DNA of 64,000 nucleotides from Chamaecrista fasciculata (Eukaryota; Streptophyta; Magnoliopsida; Fabales; Fabaceae). The position numbers were made by a program, and so were the translations under genes. The stretch lies in assembly GCA_003254925.1 (NCBI GenBank), contig QANZ01045410.1, positions 20,895-84,894 of the forward strand, given 5' to 3'. Of this stretch, positions 47,951 to 58,532 are shown piece after piece (the stretch's first letter is position 1; every line of letters begins with the position of its first letter). Below the pieces are notes generated by a model, which searched no databases, was not told where the DNA came from, and saw only the letters and a list, made by a program, of their open reading frames with translations.

Positions 47951-49093
47951 TAATTTTAATGCTGAAAAATATTGTTTATTATACTTCAACAATCTTCACA
48001 GACTAACTTTTGAAAGTACGTACATATATATCTAAGAAGTACAATGACTCAGTGAGCCAACATTTAATTATTCACATATGTTATTATTCACATATGTTAG
48101 TTGGCCTATAAAAAATAAATACTAAAATGTACTTAAAGATCTTGAATTTTAAGTATAGGCATAAAATATTTTAGTTTTAAAAATTGATGGACAGATTTTT
48201 TTTTTTAATTTTCAACTTCGATCATTTAAAATTTATGAATTTTAAAAGTTAATAAACATATATATTTCATTAACTTTTAAATTAATTGATAGACAATCCA
48301 TAATCTTTCAAAAGGCGAAGTTATTTATGGATGTTAAGTGATTGAAAATGAAAATTTGACCGTCTTATTTGTCAATTATTTAAAAGTTGAGATGATCTAG
48401 CTATTTATCAACTTTTAAAACTCAAAAGTCCTAAATGATAGAAGTTGAAAAATCAGGTATCTATTTGTCAACTTTTAAAATTCAAGAATATTTTATGTCT
48501 CCGTCCAAAAAAAATGTAGGTTGTATCTCTCAACTTATTTGGAAGTTAAGGGGTTTTATCTATTAACTTTTAAAACTCAAAGATATTTTATGTTTTCGGC
48601 TCAAAACTCATGGGATAGAAGTACAATTTAACAAAAAATAAAACTATAAAATTTAGTCATAAAAAATACAAGTACATTTAATTTTTTTTTTCTTTTGTTA
48701 GATATTAGTACAAATTTAACGGAATCTGATTTTTTAATATCAATTATTAAGTGTAATATTAAAAAAATTTAAAACAATATTAGATGATTTGTCATTAAAT
48801 TTTAGTTAACAAAAAGATCGAGTAAATTGATTTTAATTGTATTTTTTCAAAATTGTATATCACAAATTTTATTTTTAAGGGACTGAATTGAAACATATAA
48901 CATTTTTCGTTGTCCAAATTATTAATTTACTCTAAAGTTTATAATATCTTGAAGTTAGCTTTTTTTTTTTTTTATATATATACATAAACAATAACATTTA
49001 GGTCAGTCAACACATGTAGACTCTCTGGAGTCAAAGTATACGTCTCTTAGATCCAATAAGTACTTGCCTCTTGCAAAAATATTAAAAAAAAAA

Positions 49094-49728
49094 GACAAAA
49101 TATTTTTTCGTGCTTCTAATGTCTGAGATCAGTTTTAGTTATGCTCTTAATATTTATTTTGTGTCAATTATGCCATCAATATGAAACGTTGGTGTCAATT
49201 ATACCCTAACTTCAATTTTTTTGGGCCAATGTCCTATTTTGGTCCCGCAAGTTTGCTCAAAGTTCCATTTTAATCCCTCAAGTCTCCGACGAATTTTCCG
49301 GCGAGATACACGGCGGCCCTGACGACTATAAAAACTCCTAATCCTAGGTTTTTTTGACCTCCTGAGTTCAATGGCGGCCTTCATTTTTTCGGTGATTGTG
49401 TAATTTTTCGACGGCTTGCCAGTCATTTTTTCGCAAAATGGAGGCCGTCATTGAACTCAGGAGGTCAAAAAACTTTGGATTAAGAGTTTTCACAGTTGTC
49501 AAGGCTGTCGTGTATCTCGCCGAAAAGTTCGCTAGAGACTTGAGGGTCCAAAACGGAACTTTGAGCAAACTTGAGGGACCAAAATAGGACTTTGGCCCAA
49601 AAAGAATTAAAGTTAAGGTATAATTGACACCAATATTTCACATTGGGGGTATAACTAACACAAAACAAACGTTAAGAATATAACTAAAACTGACTCAAAC
49701 GTTAAGAGCACGAAAGGGTCTTTTTGCC
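49094..49728. mobile_element. Mutator-like MITE (family M6) interrupted by another MITE
   Basis: The left arm GACAAAATATTTTTTCGTGC, GTGTCAATTATGCCATCAAT is inverted on the right (ATTGGGGGTATAACTAAC, GAGCACGAAAGGGTCTTTTTGCC), matching the element at 3396-3951. Its centre is occupied by a second palindromic MITE (49224-49597). Confidence 0.7.
49224..49597. mobile_element. Nested Mutator-like MITE sharing ends with the Pack-MULE candidate
   Basis: Ends GGCCAATGTCCTATTTTGGTC and GGGACCAAAATAGGACTTTGGCC closely match the terminal arms of the 18654-20461 element. The interior is GC-richer and palindromic (GGCGAGATACACG .. CGTGTATCTCGCCG; CTCCTGAGTTCAATGGCGGCC and its inverse), giving short artefactual frames. 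Confidence 0.72.
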
Positions 49729-49885
49729 TAAAACAAATCACCTGTCAACCAAGCTTTCAGAAATTTAAATTTATGACATTATTAGATGTTATGAATTAAC
49801 TTCTTGCAGAATATAAATCAATCTTTCAGTCAAAAGTTTTTACTATAACTTAATAGTGCAAAACAATTTTTTTTTTTTTTTTTTT

Positions 49886-49932
49886 AGATTTTCACTCTNA
49901 TTTTTTTTTTTTTTTTTGCAGATTTTCACTCT
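49886..49932 (-). mobile_element. Tail-only retroposon insertion (poly-A with GC end)
   Basis: AGATTTTCACTCT occurs at 49886-49898 and again at 49920-49932. Between them are 21 bases reading GC followed by about 17 A on the minus strand (one N). A second T-run directly precedes the first copy (about 49866-49885), so two events or a longer slipped tail are possible. Confidence 0.5.
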
Positions 49933-50096
49933 GTATGGATGTGACTAAACAGAGTGTGAATTGAGATAGATAGATAGATAGTAAGGATGTGAAAGTTAAG
50001 GATACCCAGAAAATTTAATTGCATGGTAGGAAGTAGAAATGAGGAGTTAATATTTTTTTTCCGAGAAACCAAACACAATATGGGGAATTTGATGAT

Positions 50097-50104
50097 CTAT
50101 AAAT
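50097..50104 (+). promoter_or_regulatory. Candidate TATA box of a possible small gene
   Basis: CTATAAAT is followed about 30 bp later by a pyrimidine-rich, leader-like segment. This ends at 50220 directly before GTAAGTAAGC, a textbook 5' splice site. Confidence 0.35.
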
Positions 50105-50395
50105 GGCTTGTCCCACTCTTACAATATGTTTGCAGAATTGTGTCATTCATTTCATTCTGAGACTGAATACCTGTCGTCATCATCATCGTCGTCTTCTTCA
50201 ATTTCAATTATCAAACGATTGTAAGTAAGCATGAATGAATAGTTGCTTTTATATCAATCACACTGACCCTACTTTTCCAGATTCATTTTTCATGCATTTT
50301 ATGGTATGGAAAAAAGTTGTACCTTCCTTTCAGATTTACGTGACATAGGCTTATGATGCAACTTTGATTTGGTTTCAAATTTTAACATTTTCACC

Positions 50396-50874
50396 GGCCA
50401 AAATTTTAAATTGGTCTCTTATGTTTCATTTATTTTAAATTGGTTTTATATATTTCAATAATTTTTCAAATTACTCCCCAAAAAAATAAATATGGCCATG
50501 TCTATCTTGTTTCAAGTTCAAATACGACAAATATAGAGCTATGAGTTTAATTTCTTTTGAAAAGTTATAAACAAATAAGGTAAAATCGAGTCTCGAAAAT
50601 AAGTAACTCGTTTTATGATCAAACAATCAAAGTTGATCATATTTCTCATTTCAAATCTGAGTGTGACGAGTTCGAAACTATGTTAATTCTTTAAGAGTTA
50701 TTTATTTATTCAGTTGAGATCGTTAGTAAATGAGGTCAAACCATATCTCGAAAATAATTTTGGGACCAATTTGAGATATTATAAAAAAAATAGGACCAAT
50801 TTGAATCAAACGAAACATAAAGGACCAATTTAAAATTTATCCTATACATAAAGAACCAATTTGAAGTTTTGGCC
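50396..50874. mobile_element. Mutator-like MITE (family M1)
   Basis: Starts GGCCAAAATTTTAAATTGGTC and ends GAACCAATTTGAAGTTTTGGCC with M1 blocks inside (ATACGACAAATATAGAGCTA and the inverse). Flanks match at only 6 of 9. It lies in the presumed intron of the small candidate gene. Confidence 0.7.
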
Positions 50875-51457
50875 TTTTTCTTCCCAGAAAACCACTCTAT
50901 AAATTCTTAAACAACCAGATTTAATCTCTGTCAGTAAAAGAAATATATTAGTTCTTTTCTTGTTTACCCTTATGTAACATGTCAATTATTTAAAATAATT
51001 GTCATAAAGAAAAACTTTTTACATAACTTTCTTTTTCATCATCATTCTTTACTCATGCATTCACAGCCTTTTTTCATATTTTAATACTAACAATGCAATC
51101 ATAGTAACTAGTTTCTTGGGTCAAGAGATCTCTGTACAGTTTCTTTTTGACTGGTGAAATTTTGAAATACAACAACTAACCACTATTGTAGTTAATCATG
51201 ACTTTAATTATACGAGTTAATAATTTATTTTCTAAAATTTCAATTTATGATTTTTATTCTCTAATATAAAATTAATGTATTTAAATCGTTTTGTGTTTAT
51301 AAATTAATCCCTACAAAATGAATTTAAAAGATTAAATCGTATTATCTCTATGATTTTTAACGACTAAAGTATCAAAATTAATTTTTTAAAAGTTTAGTTA
51401 TCAACTCATATATATCTTTCGGTACTAAATTACTCTTTATATAATGAACTAGGTAAA

Positions 51458-51541
51458 ATGAAGATCCTTGTATTTCTCAAGTTAGGTCCCTCTCTTCTTG
51501 CTATAGTAATGGTGATTCTTTCATCAAGAGCATACTCCTGA
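51458..51541 (+). CDS. Short ORF, 27 aa, signal-peptide-like; possible small secreted-peptide gene or its remnant
   Basis: ATG at 51458 lies 6 bp after an acceptor-like AACTAG and opens a 27-codon frame: MKILVFLKLG, then hydrophobic PSLLAIVMVIL, then SSRAYS and TGA. That is the n-region, h-region and cleavage pattern of a secretory signal peptide. With the TATA at 50097 and the splice donor at 50221 it would have a 5'-UTR intron of 1.2 kb. No mature peptide follows in frame, so it may be a broken gene, a missing second exon joined by an unseen donor, or chance. Family not recognised. Confidence 0.3.
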   Translation: MKILVFLKLGPSLLAIVMVILSSRAYS

Positions 51542-52498
51542 AGGTTGGTATAATTTATGATTTTAATTTCAAGATGCTTTTTATAGAAATCAAACCTTAA
51601 AATGAGATAACAGCCTTCCTTACTAACTAAGCTAACTTTTTAAAGCAAAGAAATTATCTTAAGAAAAATAAAGCATAATCAAAAGTTAAAGTCCCATATG
51701 AAAAATTGGAAATTTTGTGAAAGAAAACGATGTCATTGGAAAAAAAAACTGTGACAAAAGGCAAAAGTGGTGTTACGAGTTATATAACAATGTTCTGTAC
51801 TGCAATGCACAAAAGGACACACTTTTGAATAAAGTTGATTGAACACAATTACCTACCTTCTGCTATGAAAGAAAGCATCAACATTAGAAGAATACAAATT
51901 AAAAGTTAAGTAAAGGTGCTCCAGAGTTTGTGCTGCTGGCAAACAAAAGTAAGCAAAATGGGCAGTTTAGGTTTGGATTCTCCTAATTCTCTGAGAAATT
52001 AAAAGTGTCAAATTTGGCAAAAGTAAAATAAGCGTGAGCACCCATTACCCAATACACTTTTGGACAATTAAAAGCTAGAGAGCCTGGATGCTCTGATTCA
52101 CACAAATCTATTAAAAAAGTCAGATCTTATGGTTGATACTTCGAGTGCTCTAGCACCGGAGCTTTGAGCATCACTGCCCCATTGGTTATATCTATCTCGT
52201 TTCTCTTTTTATCTTTTGCAGGTCTCTTTCTTATTACACCTTGTAAAGTACAGTAGAGGATCTAAATCTTGGTAATTATACATCAAGAAGCTACAATGAA
52301 AAGAATACAAATGGGGTAAGACAAAATTTCAAGGCTAATTGGATAAACACTTCTTTTTGGGGTCCAAACACCATTGACACAACAACTAACCTAGTTGTTA
52401 CTCAAGGTGCAAATGGAGTACTTGAAAGGTTAAAACTTGAAGAGAGACTGATGACACTCTCAACTGGGTTTTTGCATGGACATCTTGTAGTAGTACTC

Positions 52499-55400
52499 TC
52501 AACTTCTGCTATCCACATCAAAACCAGCACCAGTCCAACCAGGACCTGAAGTTCTACTTTTGGGCACGGCACCGATACCCTTTCCTTTTGATTGGAGGTT
52601 AACCTTCTTTTTAGTTCTTGCTTCTCCCTCACTAGAAGGCTGCTGATTATGTCCATTTGTCACTGAAACTTTCTGACCATGGTTAGAAGTATTCTCAGCT
52701 GATTCCCCACTTGGTTCCCTAGTGTTGGCAACAGGGGAAGCATCTTGCCTTGTAGTATTTTGAGAAGTACTTGCCGATCTCCCATCCTAATTCAAGTGCA
52801 AGAATTTAATATTTACTATCACGATTTGCATATGTATAAACAAAGCATGCCTTCTGGGAAAGGTACCATGTAATAATAGATCTAATACACATGATGTGCA
52901 ATTGCCTACTACATGCAGAAACTAGAAATTACACATAAGGAATTTCCAACCAAGATACTTTAGTAGTGGGTCTGAAATTGCTTGTCTAATTAATGGGCTA
53001 CTAAATCACATTTCACATTCCTTCAACAAATAAGTGGGCTCAGGCCAAAAATAAAAAGAGGGTCATTTTCTTGTAGAATTAGATTAAATCCCACACTTCT
53101 CACTGCACAACTATTCTTCCAAAGTTACCAGTAGAGCACCGACAAGCAAAATGACATTCCTTTCACTGCCTTAAAAAAGATAATTTAAGCTGAGTAATAC
53201 CCCATCCCTAAGAGGAATTTGTGCAGAATCAAAGTTGATGAAAAACATGCTCCATAGAGTAGCTTTGTCCAGGGGATACTCCCTGATGACATCCTTTTTT
53301 TGCCAGACTCCCTGATGACTTATGTGACCATTCTCATAATCAAGACTACATAACTTATATGTATTCCTTGGCAACTATTTAACCATACTGTTATTATTAA
53401 GAACTGTCCAGTGTCTACTAACTAACCCAAGGCTAGACCCACAGAGTGAAGTTAGAAAATTTTCTACACACACAAATAAAAAAAAAAAAGGCGAGTCCAA
53501 TTTATCTCTATGTCATCCCAATTTGCACTGTCAAGATGGACAGTATTCATGCCAAAAACAATTCTGTAAATCAAATACGGTGGCCTTGTAAGGGTTTTGA
53601 ATATATGGACAAAATTAGCGCAGTTCAGAGGCTCAATTAGTACTTCTTTTAGTACAAGATAGGCACTTGAGGTACATTTGACAAGATTAATCAGGCCCTA
53701 AGATAATAAGTTCATAGTACCCAAAAGGTAAAAAATTCCAGAGATTCTGAAATAAAGCTCCTTACCTAGGTCAACCGCCAAAAAGTAAAGTCCACTAAAC
53801 CATAAGTTACATAATGTTATATATGTTATTAGCTCTAGATTTAAAAATGATGAACACCAAGGGAAGGGCAAGGAAAACTTACATGATGAAGTGTTGTTGA
53901 TGAGCGGCTTGGATTCATAGCTTCCAATCGTCTTTTTAATTCCTCCAGTCTTGACAACTGAGAATTACTGCTCTCTTGGACCTATAAATAATTATTAGTA
54001 TCAAATAACCAGGCAAAAGTAGCATATTATGTCTTCAATTCATTATTAATTTACCAGATTGCTCAAGTCCTCACATAGCTTCTGTTTTGTTGCCTCTTCA
54101 TCTCTCACTGCTTTTGCCGCTGATTCCCACACCTGCAGAACAAGCAGTCAAAATATTTACTTTGGAGGAAAGGAATCAGTGATACTCATTGACATTTTAG
54201 GAGATAAAGGCTCACAGTCACACTTATCTACGAAATTTAGATTCTAGGCAGTAAATCCCTTAACAAATTCATAAGGAATCCCTCGTTAATGCATATGCAA
54301 TGCTATAGTTTTAGAACAAAAATCATGATTCAGAAATTAACTTTCCATGAATGAGTAAAAAAAAAATTAAAATTTGCTGTTATTTACCATGATTAAGTGT
54401 ACCACTTAAACTTAAGACCTACTTTATTGTATGGTACTGAATATTGGGCGATAAAAAGCTAGCATGAGCATATTATCAATGTAGCAGAAATGTGAATGAT
54501 GCGTTGGATGAGTGGTCACACTTGAAAGGATATGATTAGGAATGAGTGCATTAGAGAGAAAGTTGGGATAGCACCTATTATAAAAAATTTAATTGAAACA
54601 CGCCTTAAGTGGTTTGATCACGTACAAAGAAGGCCATTAGAGACTCTTGTACGTAGAGTTAACCAGATAGAAGATAGCCCAATAACTAAAAATCAGGGAA
54701 GACCAAAGAAAATAATTGGAGAAACTATTAGGAAGAGTTTATTTATTGATAACCTAACCATAGAAATGAGTATAGACATAACACATTGAAGCCGATTGAT
54801 CAATACAGCCGAACTCACCTAGTGGGACAACGTTGTAACTATACAATTAAATGGATGATGAAAATGCATAACATGCCTGTCATCATTGATACTCATCAAA
54901 ACAAAGAAAAAATAAATTTACACTTCAAGCATCAATCTAGCAGCTTGTGATCTCTACCTACCCTATGAATTTACTTTTTGAAAGTATTTATATGTTTATT
55001 GCAATACTCAGTAGACATTACCTATACTAATATTTAGAAAATCACAATGATTAGTTGGGGAAATAGAAGTGACATACCATTTTTGCCTGCTCTTCCTTTA
55101 GCTTGGCCACACGAATTCTCTCTGTTTGTGCCTCTATTTTCTTTCTCAGATGTTCAAGTGCTTAAAGTATGCATCAAATATAAAGAAAAGCGAGGTCAAA
55201 TAACTAAACAATCTGTTCAATAAAAAAATTGTTTTAAATTTACAACAGAAATAGAAGGAGCACGTGGTGCATGCTTGCAGGGGTCCTTTGTGGGGTGCTT
55301 TCAAGCCCCACATTGGAGGGTGTAACTGTGTGTGTGTGGTAAATAAGTAGGTGTTAGGGCTGATCGGGTACCACCCACGTTAGGTGGTTTTACCCTTCAG

Positions 55401-56775
55401 TGTCTGGCCAAAAAAAGAAAATAGAAATAGAAGGTAATGATTATAATATGGAAACCTGCTTTCTTTGGCCCAGATGTGAGTTTCATCTCCAATGTAAGAT
55501 TTGCAAGCTCACGTTCGACATCACGGATTTTAGAATAGTTCTCTTGGATGTATCTGAAAATAGTATTGAAAAGGATTAAGATATTATATTACACAACAAA
55601 AAATGTATCAAGATTTATATTGGCAATAAAACAGGGCCCTTATACACTGAAGGCAGTCAAGTGTAAGTAGCATTTGTTAAATCTAGACTGAGACCACATG
55701 ATGCAATCATGCAGAAAGGGAGGTTCATATCAGAACCATCGAGGGCTTTGGTTTGGCAAGCCTGTATTTATTCCATGGTCTCAATTGTTAACGTAATTTA
55801 GTTGATTCAATCCAAAAGATGTATAACAGATTTCAAACTTTGTTTAGAAACAATGAGAATCATGAGTATTCCCTTGTTTCAATTTAAGCCAATTGGTGTT
55901 AAACAGAAAATACAGCATTTTATTCTTTCCTTGTATTTTATACCACTAGTTCAGCACAGTAGAAGTTTAACAAGACCAGGCAAGAGAAGTAGAGAACAAA
56001 CTATCCAAGGCATGCATGGCTTCACAACCACCATTACCACTTCGCCAGTAGAAACCATCATACATGAAATATTTAAGCAATGATGCAAAAACCATCCCAT
56101 GCACTACTACATTCTTACAAATCACTGTTGCTTTGTGTTTTATGACTACTTTAACTACTGAATTATACATTGACCAACCCTATCGAATCTTATCGCCATC
56201 CAGACACCGAAAAACCAATTCCCGCAACTTTAGTCATCTCCTAGGCTCCATGTAAGATATTATCACCAAATCTTACAACGTATGGCATTAAAAACACTGG
56301 ATACTTGTTCAAATTGAAAAGAGACAGCATAAGATTGATTCAATCGAAGTCTCAACTTTCGCCCCTAGTCCAAATGTTCATAACACTAGGTATTACAAAT
56401 AATCCCTGTTTATTCATCCTGCATTGCTTCACCCCATCAATTTAGGCACACAAATGACCCATGGCAAACAATGCAAACGGAAACGAGGTTAAATTCATGC
56501 AAAAACAAATGATCGCATAAATCCTTGGCAGATCCATGTATAATTTGAGCGGAAAGGAGAGAATTAAAATTACTTGTGTAATTGAAGCTGCTCTTCCTCG
56601 ATGATCTGCGATGAAATTCAAGAAGCAAAGATGAAGAAAGCGTGGAATCAAGAAATGGAAAGAAGAAAGGGGAAAGAGGAGAATTGACCTTCTCAGTGTA
56701 GCTAATGATCGGAGATTCTCTAGGGAGACCGTCGGGTCCGATCTCCGGCAGAAGCGAAGGATTGTTGGAAGCCAT
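52499..56775 (-). CDS. DUF662 / RAB6-interacting golgin-like coiled-coil protein, 7 exons, 254 aa
   Basis: Exons on the minus strand: 56775-56689, 56605-56574, 55553-55456, 55160-55078, 54132-54055, 53981-53883 and 52786-52499. All are GT-AG; phases join and the sum is 765 nt. The protein starts MASNNPSLLPEIGPDGLPRE, then a long coiled coil at about 30-190: EEEQLQLHKYIQENYSKIRD, then ALEHLRKKIEAQTERIRVAK and RLEELKRRLEAMNPSRSS. The last 95 residues are Ser/Asn-rich and polar, ending GPGWTGAGFDVDSRS. This matches the plant DUF662 family, annotated as RAB6-interacting golgin (GORAB-like), so a Golgi or trafficking role is inferred by family only. An RTE LINE tail (54415-54841) and a SINE-like insert (55259-55422) lie in introns, and a tail-only insert (53291-53306) lies in the last intron. 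A TATTAAATAA lies about 50 bp before the ATG. Confidence 0.9.
53278..53319 (-). mobile_element. Tail-only retroposon insertion, 16 bp, in the last DUF662 intron
   Basis: A perfect 13-bp direct repeat ACTCCCTGATGAC (53278-53290 and 53307-53319) flanks only 16 bases. On the minus strand these read CTGGCAAAAAAAGGAT, i.e. the CTGGC end and an A-rich tail, similar to the 3' end of the longer retroposon at 55259-55422. Confidence 0.65.
54415..54841 (+). mobile_element. RTE-type LINE, 5'-truncated tail, in a DUF662 intron
   Basis: The plus frame reads RLKWFDHVQRRPLETLVRRV, then QGRPKKIIGETIRKSL, the conserved C-terminal region of RTE-clade LINE polyproteins (usually WYGHV..RP...VR and GRPKK.W). Stops break the earlier part. 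It is antisense to the gene. A related tail lies in the fructokinase intron at about 59030-59311. Confidence 0.8.
55259..55422 (+). mobile_element. SINE-like retroposon, 164 bp, 12-bp target duplication, in a DUF662 intron
   Basis: A perfect 12-bp repeat AGAAATAGAAGG (55247-55258 and 55423-55434) flanks a non-coding unit. It contains GGGGTGCTTTCAAGCCCCAC, GGTGTAACTGTGTGTGTG and GTAGGTGTTAGGGCTGATCG and ends GTCTGGCC plus an A-rich tail. These are the marks of LINE-mediated retroposition. No convincing tRNA promoter was found, so the class is open. A related copy is at 62530-62660 on the other strand. Confidence 0.75.
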
Positions 56776-56980
56776 TTCCGATCGAAGCCGTCACTGAGGA
56801 TTCAGATTTGAAATTTTTTTTATTTAATACAGAAAATTCTATTCGTGATTCGTGATTCGTGAATCTGCTTGCTGCGAATTGCAAAGCACGTTTATGCGAC
56901 GCGGCAAGATTTCCTTGTCATTATTAACAAAACCACTCAACTCGGCTGGTTAAAATCATACAACTCCTTAATTTGTTTTA

Positions 56981-57497
56981 GGTCAAATACTCATTTTGGT
57001 CCCCAAACTAGGGGGTATGTTTCATTTTAATACTAAAACTATTTTTCTTCAGTTTTGGTCCTTAAACTTTAACATTTGTTCCATTTCGGTCTCAAAAATA
57101 TGATTTCATATGATTTTTGTCGTTATTTCGAACTTTAGAGTTTAGACAATTAAGATGAATAATTTCTCTTTCATATATATCATAATAAGTGAGTTGATAA
57201 AACGTGAAAGAAAAATTTTCTTTCTTAGTCATAAATTGAAGACAAATTTGTGATTATTTTCATCTCCAATTTGTGATTAAGACACTCTTTATCAATTGAC
57301 TTATTAAGACAAATACGAAAGAGAAGTGATCAATTTTAACAGTCAAGTTATAAATATCAGCAGAAACTCGACAAAATCATATTTTAGGGACTAAAATGGA
57401 ACAAATTTAATGGTTAAGGTCTAAAACGAAAAAAAAACTGTTAAGACCAAAATAAAACTTACTCCATAGTTTAAGGACAAAAAAGAAGATTTTAACC
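56981..57497. mobile_element. Mutator-like MITE (family M2) just upstream of the DUF662 gene
   Basis: Starts GGTCAAATACTCATTTTGGTC and ends GGACAAAAAAGAAGATTTTAACC, with CATAATAAGTGAGTTGATAAA inside. Flanks TTTGTTTTA (56972-56980) and TTTGATTTA (57498-57506) match at 8 of 9. It lies only about 205 bp before the DUF662 start codon, hence in its promoter. Confidence 0.82.
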
Positions 57498-57658
57498 TTT
57501 GATTTATTATCATCCGAAAAGTTTTTGGAAGTAGGAAAAGTGATTAAACACTTGAAATCTTTTATATTTTATACAGAAAAGTCTATTTTGTTAATTTTCT
57601 AAATCATGAATGATATATTTTTTTTCCGGGTCTTTAACATGGTAAGATAGATCATAAC

Positions 57659-58004
57659 CTAGGAAGCATGGACACTGACTCGGACACGGGACACGACACG
57701 GACACGGACACAGCGACAGGCTAGACTCTCAAAATTACGCGACACGACACGGCATATATTTATATATAAAAATAATTAAATATTCATAATTTTTAATGAA
57801 AAATTTAAAAATTACAAGTTTTATTCATAATATATGTCATATGTATTATTATTTTCTCTTATATGTCATGTTAAAGTCACAAAAAATTGATTTATATTTT
57901 AAAATTTATGAATATGTGTCGTGTCAGTGTCGTACGGGTGTCGGACACCGACACGTGTCTGACACGGCGACACGCCCTCAAAATGAAGTGTCCATGCTTC
58001 TTAG
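57659..58004. mobile_element. hAT MITE, 346 bp, 8-bp target duplication
   Basis: Ends CTAGGAAGCATGGACAC and GTGTCCATGCTTCTTAG are inverted. Perfect duplications ATCATAAC lie at 57651-57658 and 58005-58012. Subterminal regions are packed with GACACG / CGTGTC repeats. It lies between the fructokinase 3' end and the DUF662 promoter. Confidence 0.9.
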
Positions 58005-58532
58005 ATCATAACATAACTAACAATACAAAAATGATATATCGTATTATCATTACATAAGATGGAAATTTTGATTATTGTAAAAGGGTTTCTTTATAAGAAA
58101 CAAGAGTTTTTTTTTTTTTATTTATCAAAATTAGAAAGTAAAAATATTTTTTTGTAATTCCACATATATATTTATATATATATTAAATAGAAAACATTAG
58201 AAGGATATTTTTAGTATTTTAAAATATTTTTTAGTACCTTTTTCTTTATTAGTTTTAAATATTTTAACAATAATAACTAATTATCATTTAATAATTTAAA
58301 AATAATATCTACATAAACTTTAGTGCATATGATACCCACCAGTTATTATTACTATTATTACAATAAACACATTTTTTAACATATTTTATTTAATTATTTT
58401 ATCCGTTAATATCATATACACATTGTTTAAATATTGCAGTGATTTTCATATGAGTTGATTGCATTATCACATCAGAAGCTTAAAGTGTTTAACAATTAAC
58501 ACTTATTATTACACGCATCATTAAAAAAACTG

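Noticed and set aside
52085-52180. GGATGCTCTGA .. TTTGAGCATCAC as a microRNA-like hairpin
   Set aside because: The pairing is short and imperfect, with a loop of about 80 bases and no match to a known plant miRNA that I recognise.
53046-53070. CAGGCCAAAAATAAAAAG as another tail-only insertion
   Set aside because: No flanking direct repeat was found.
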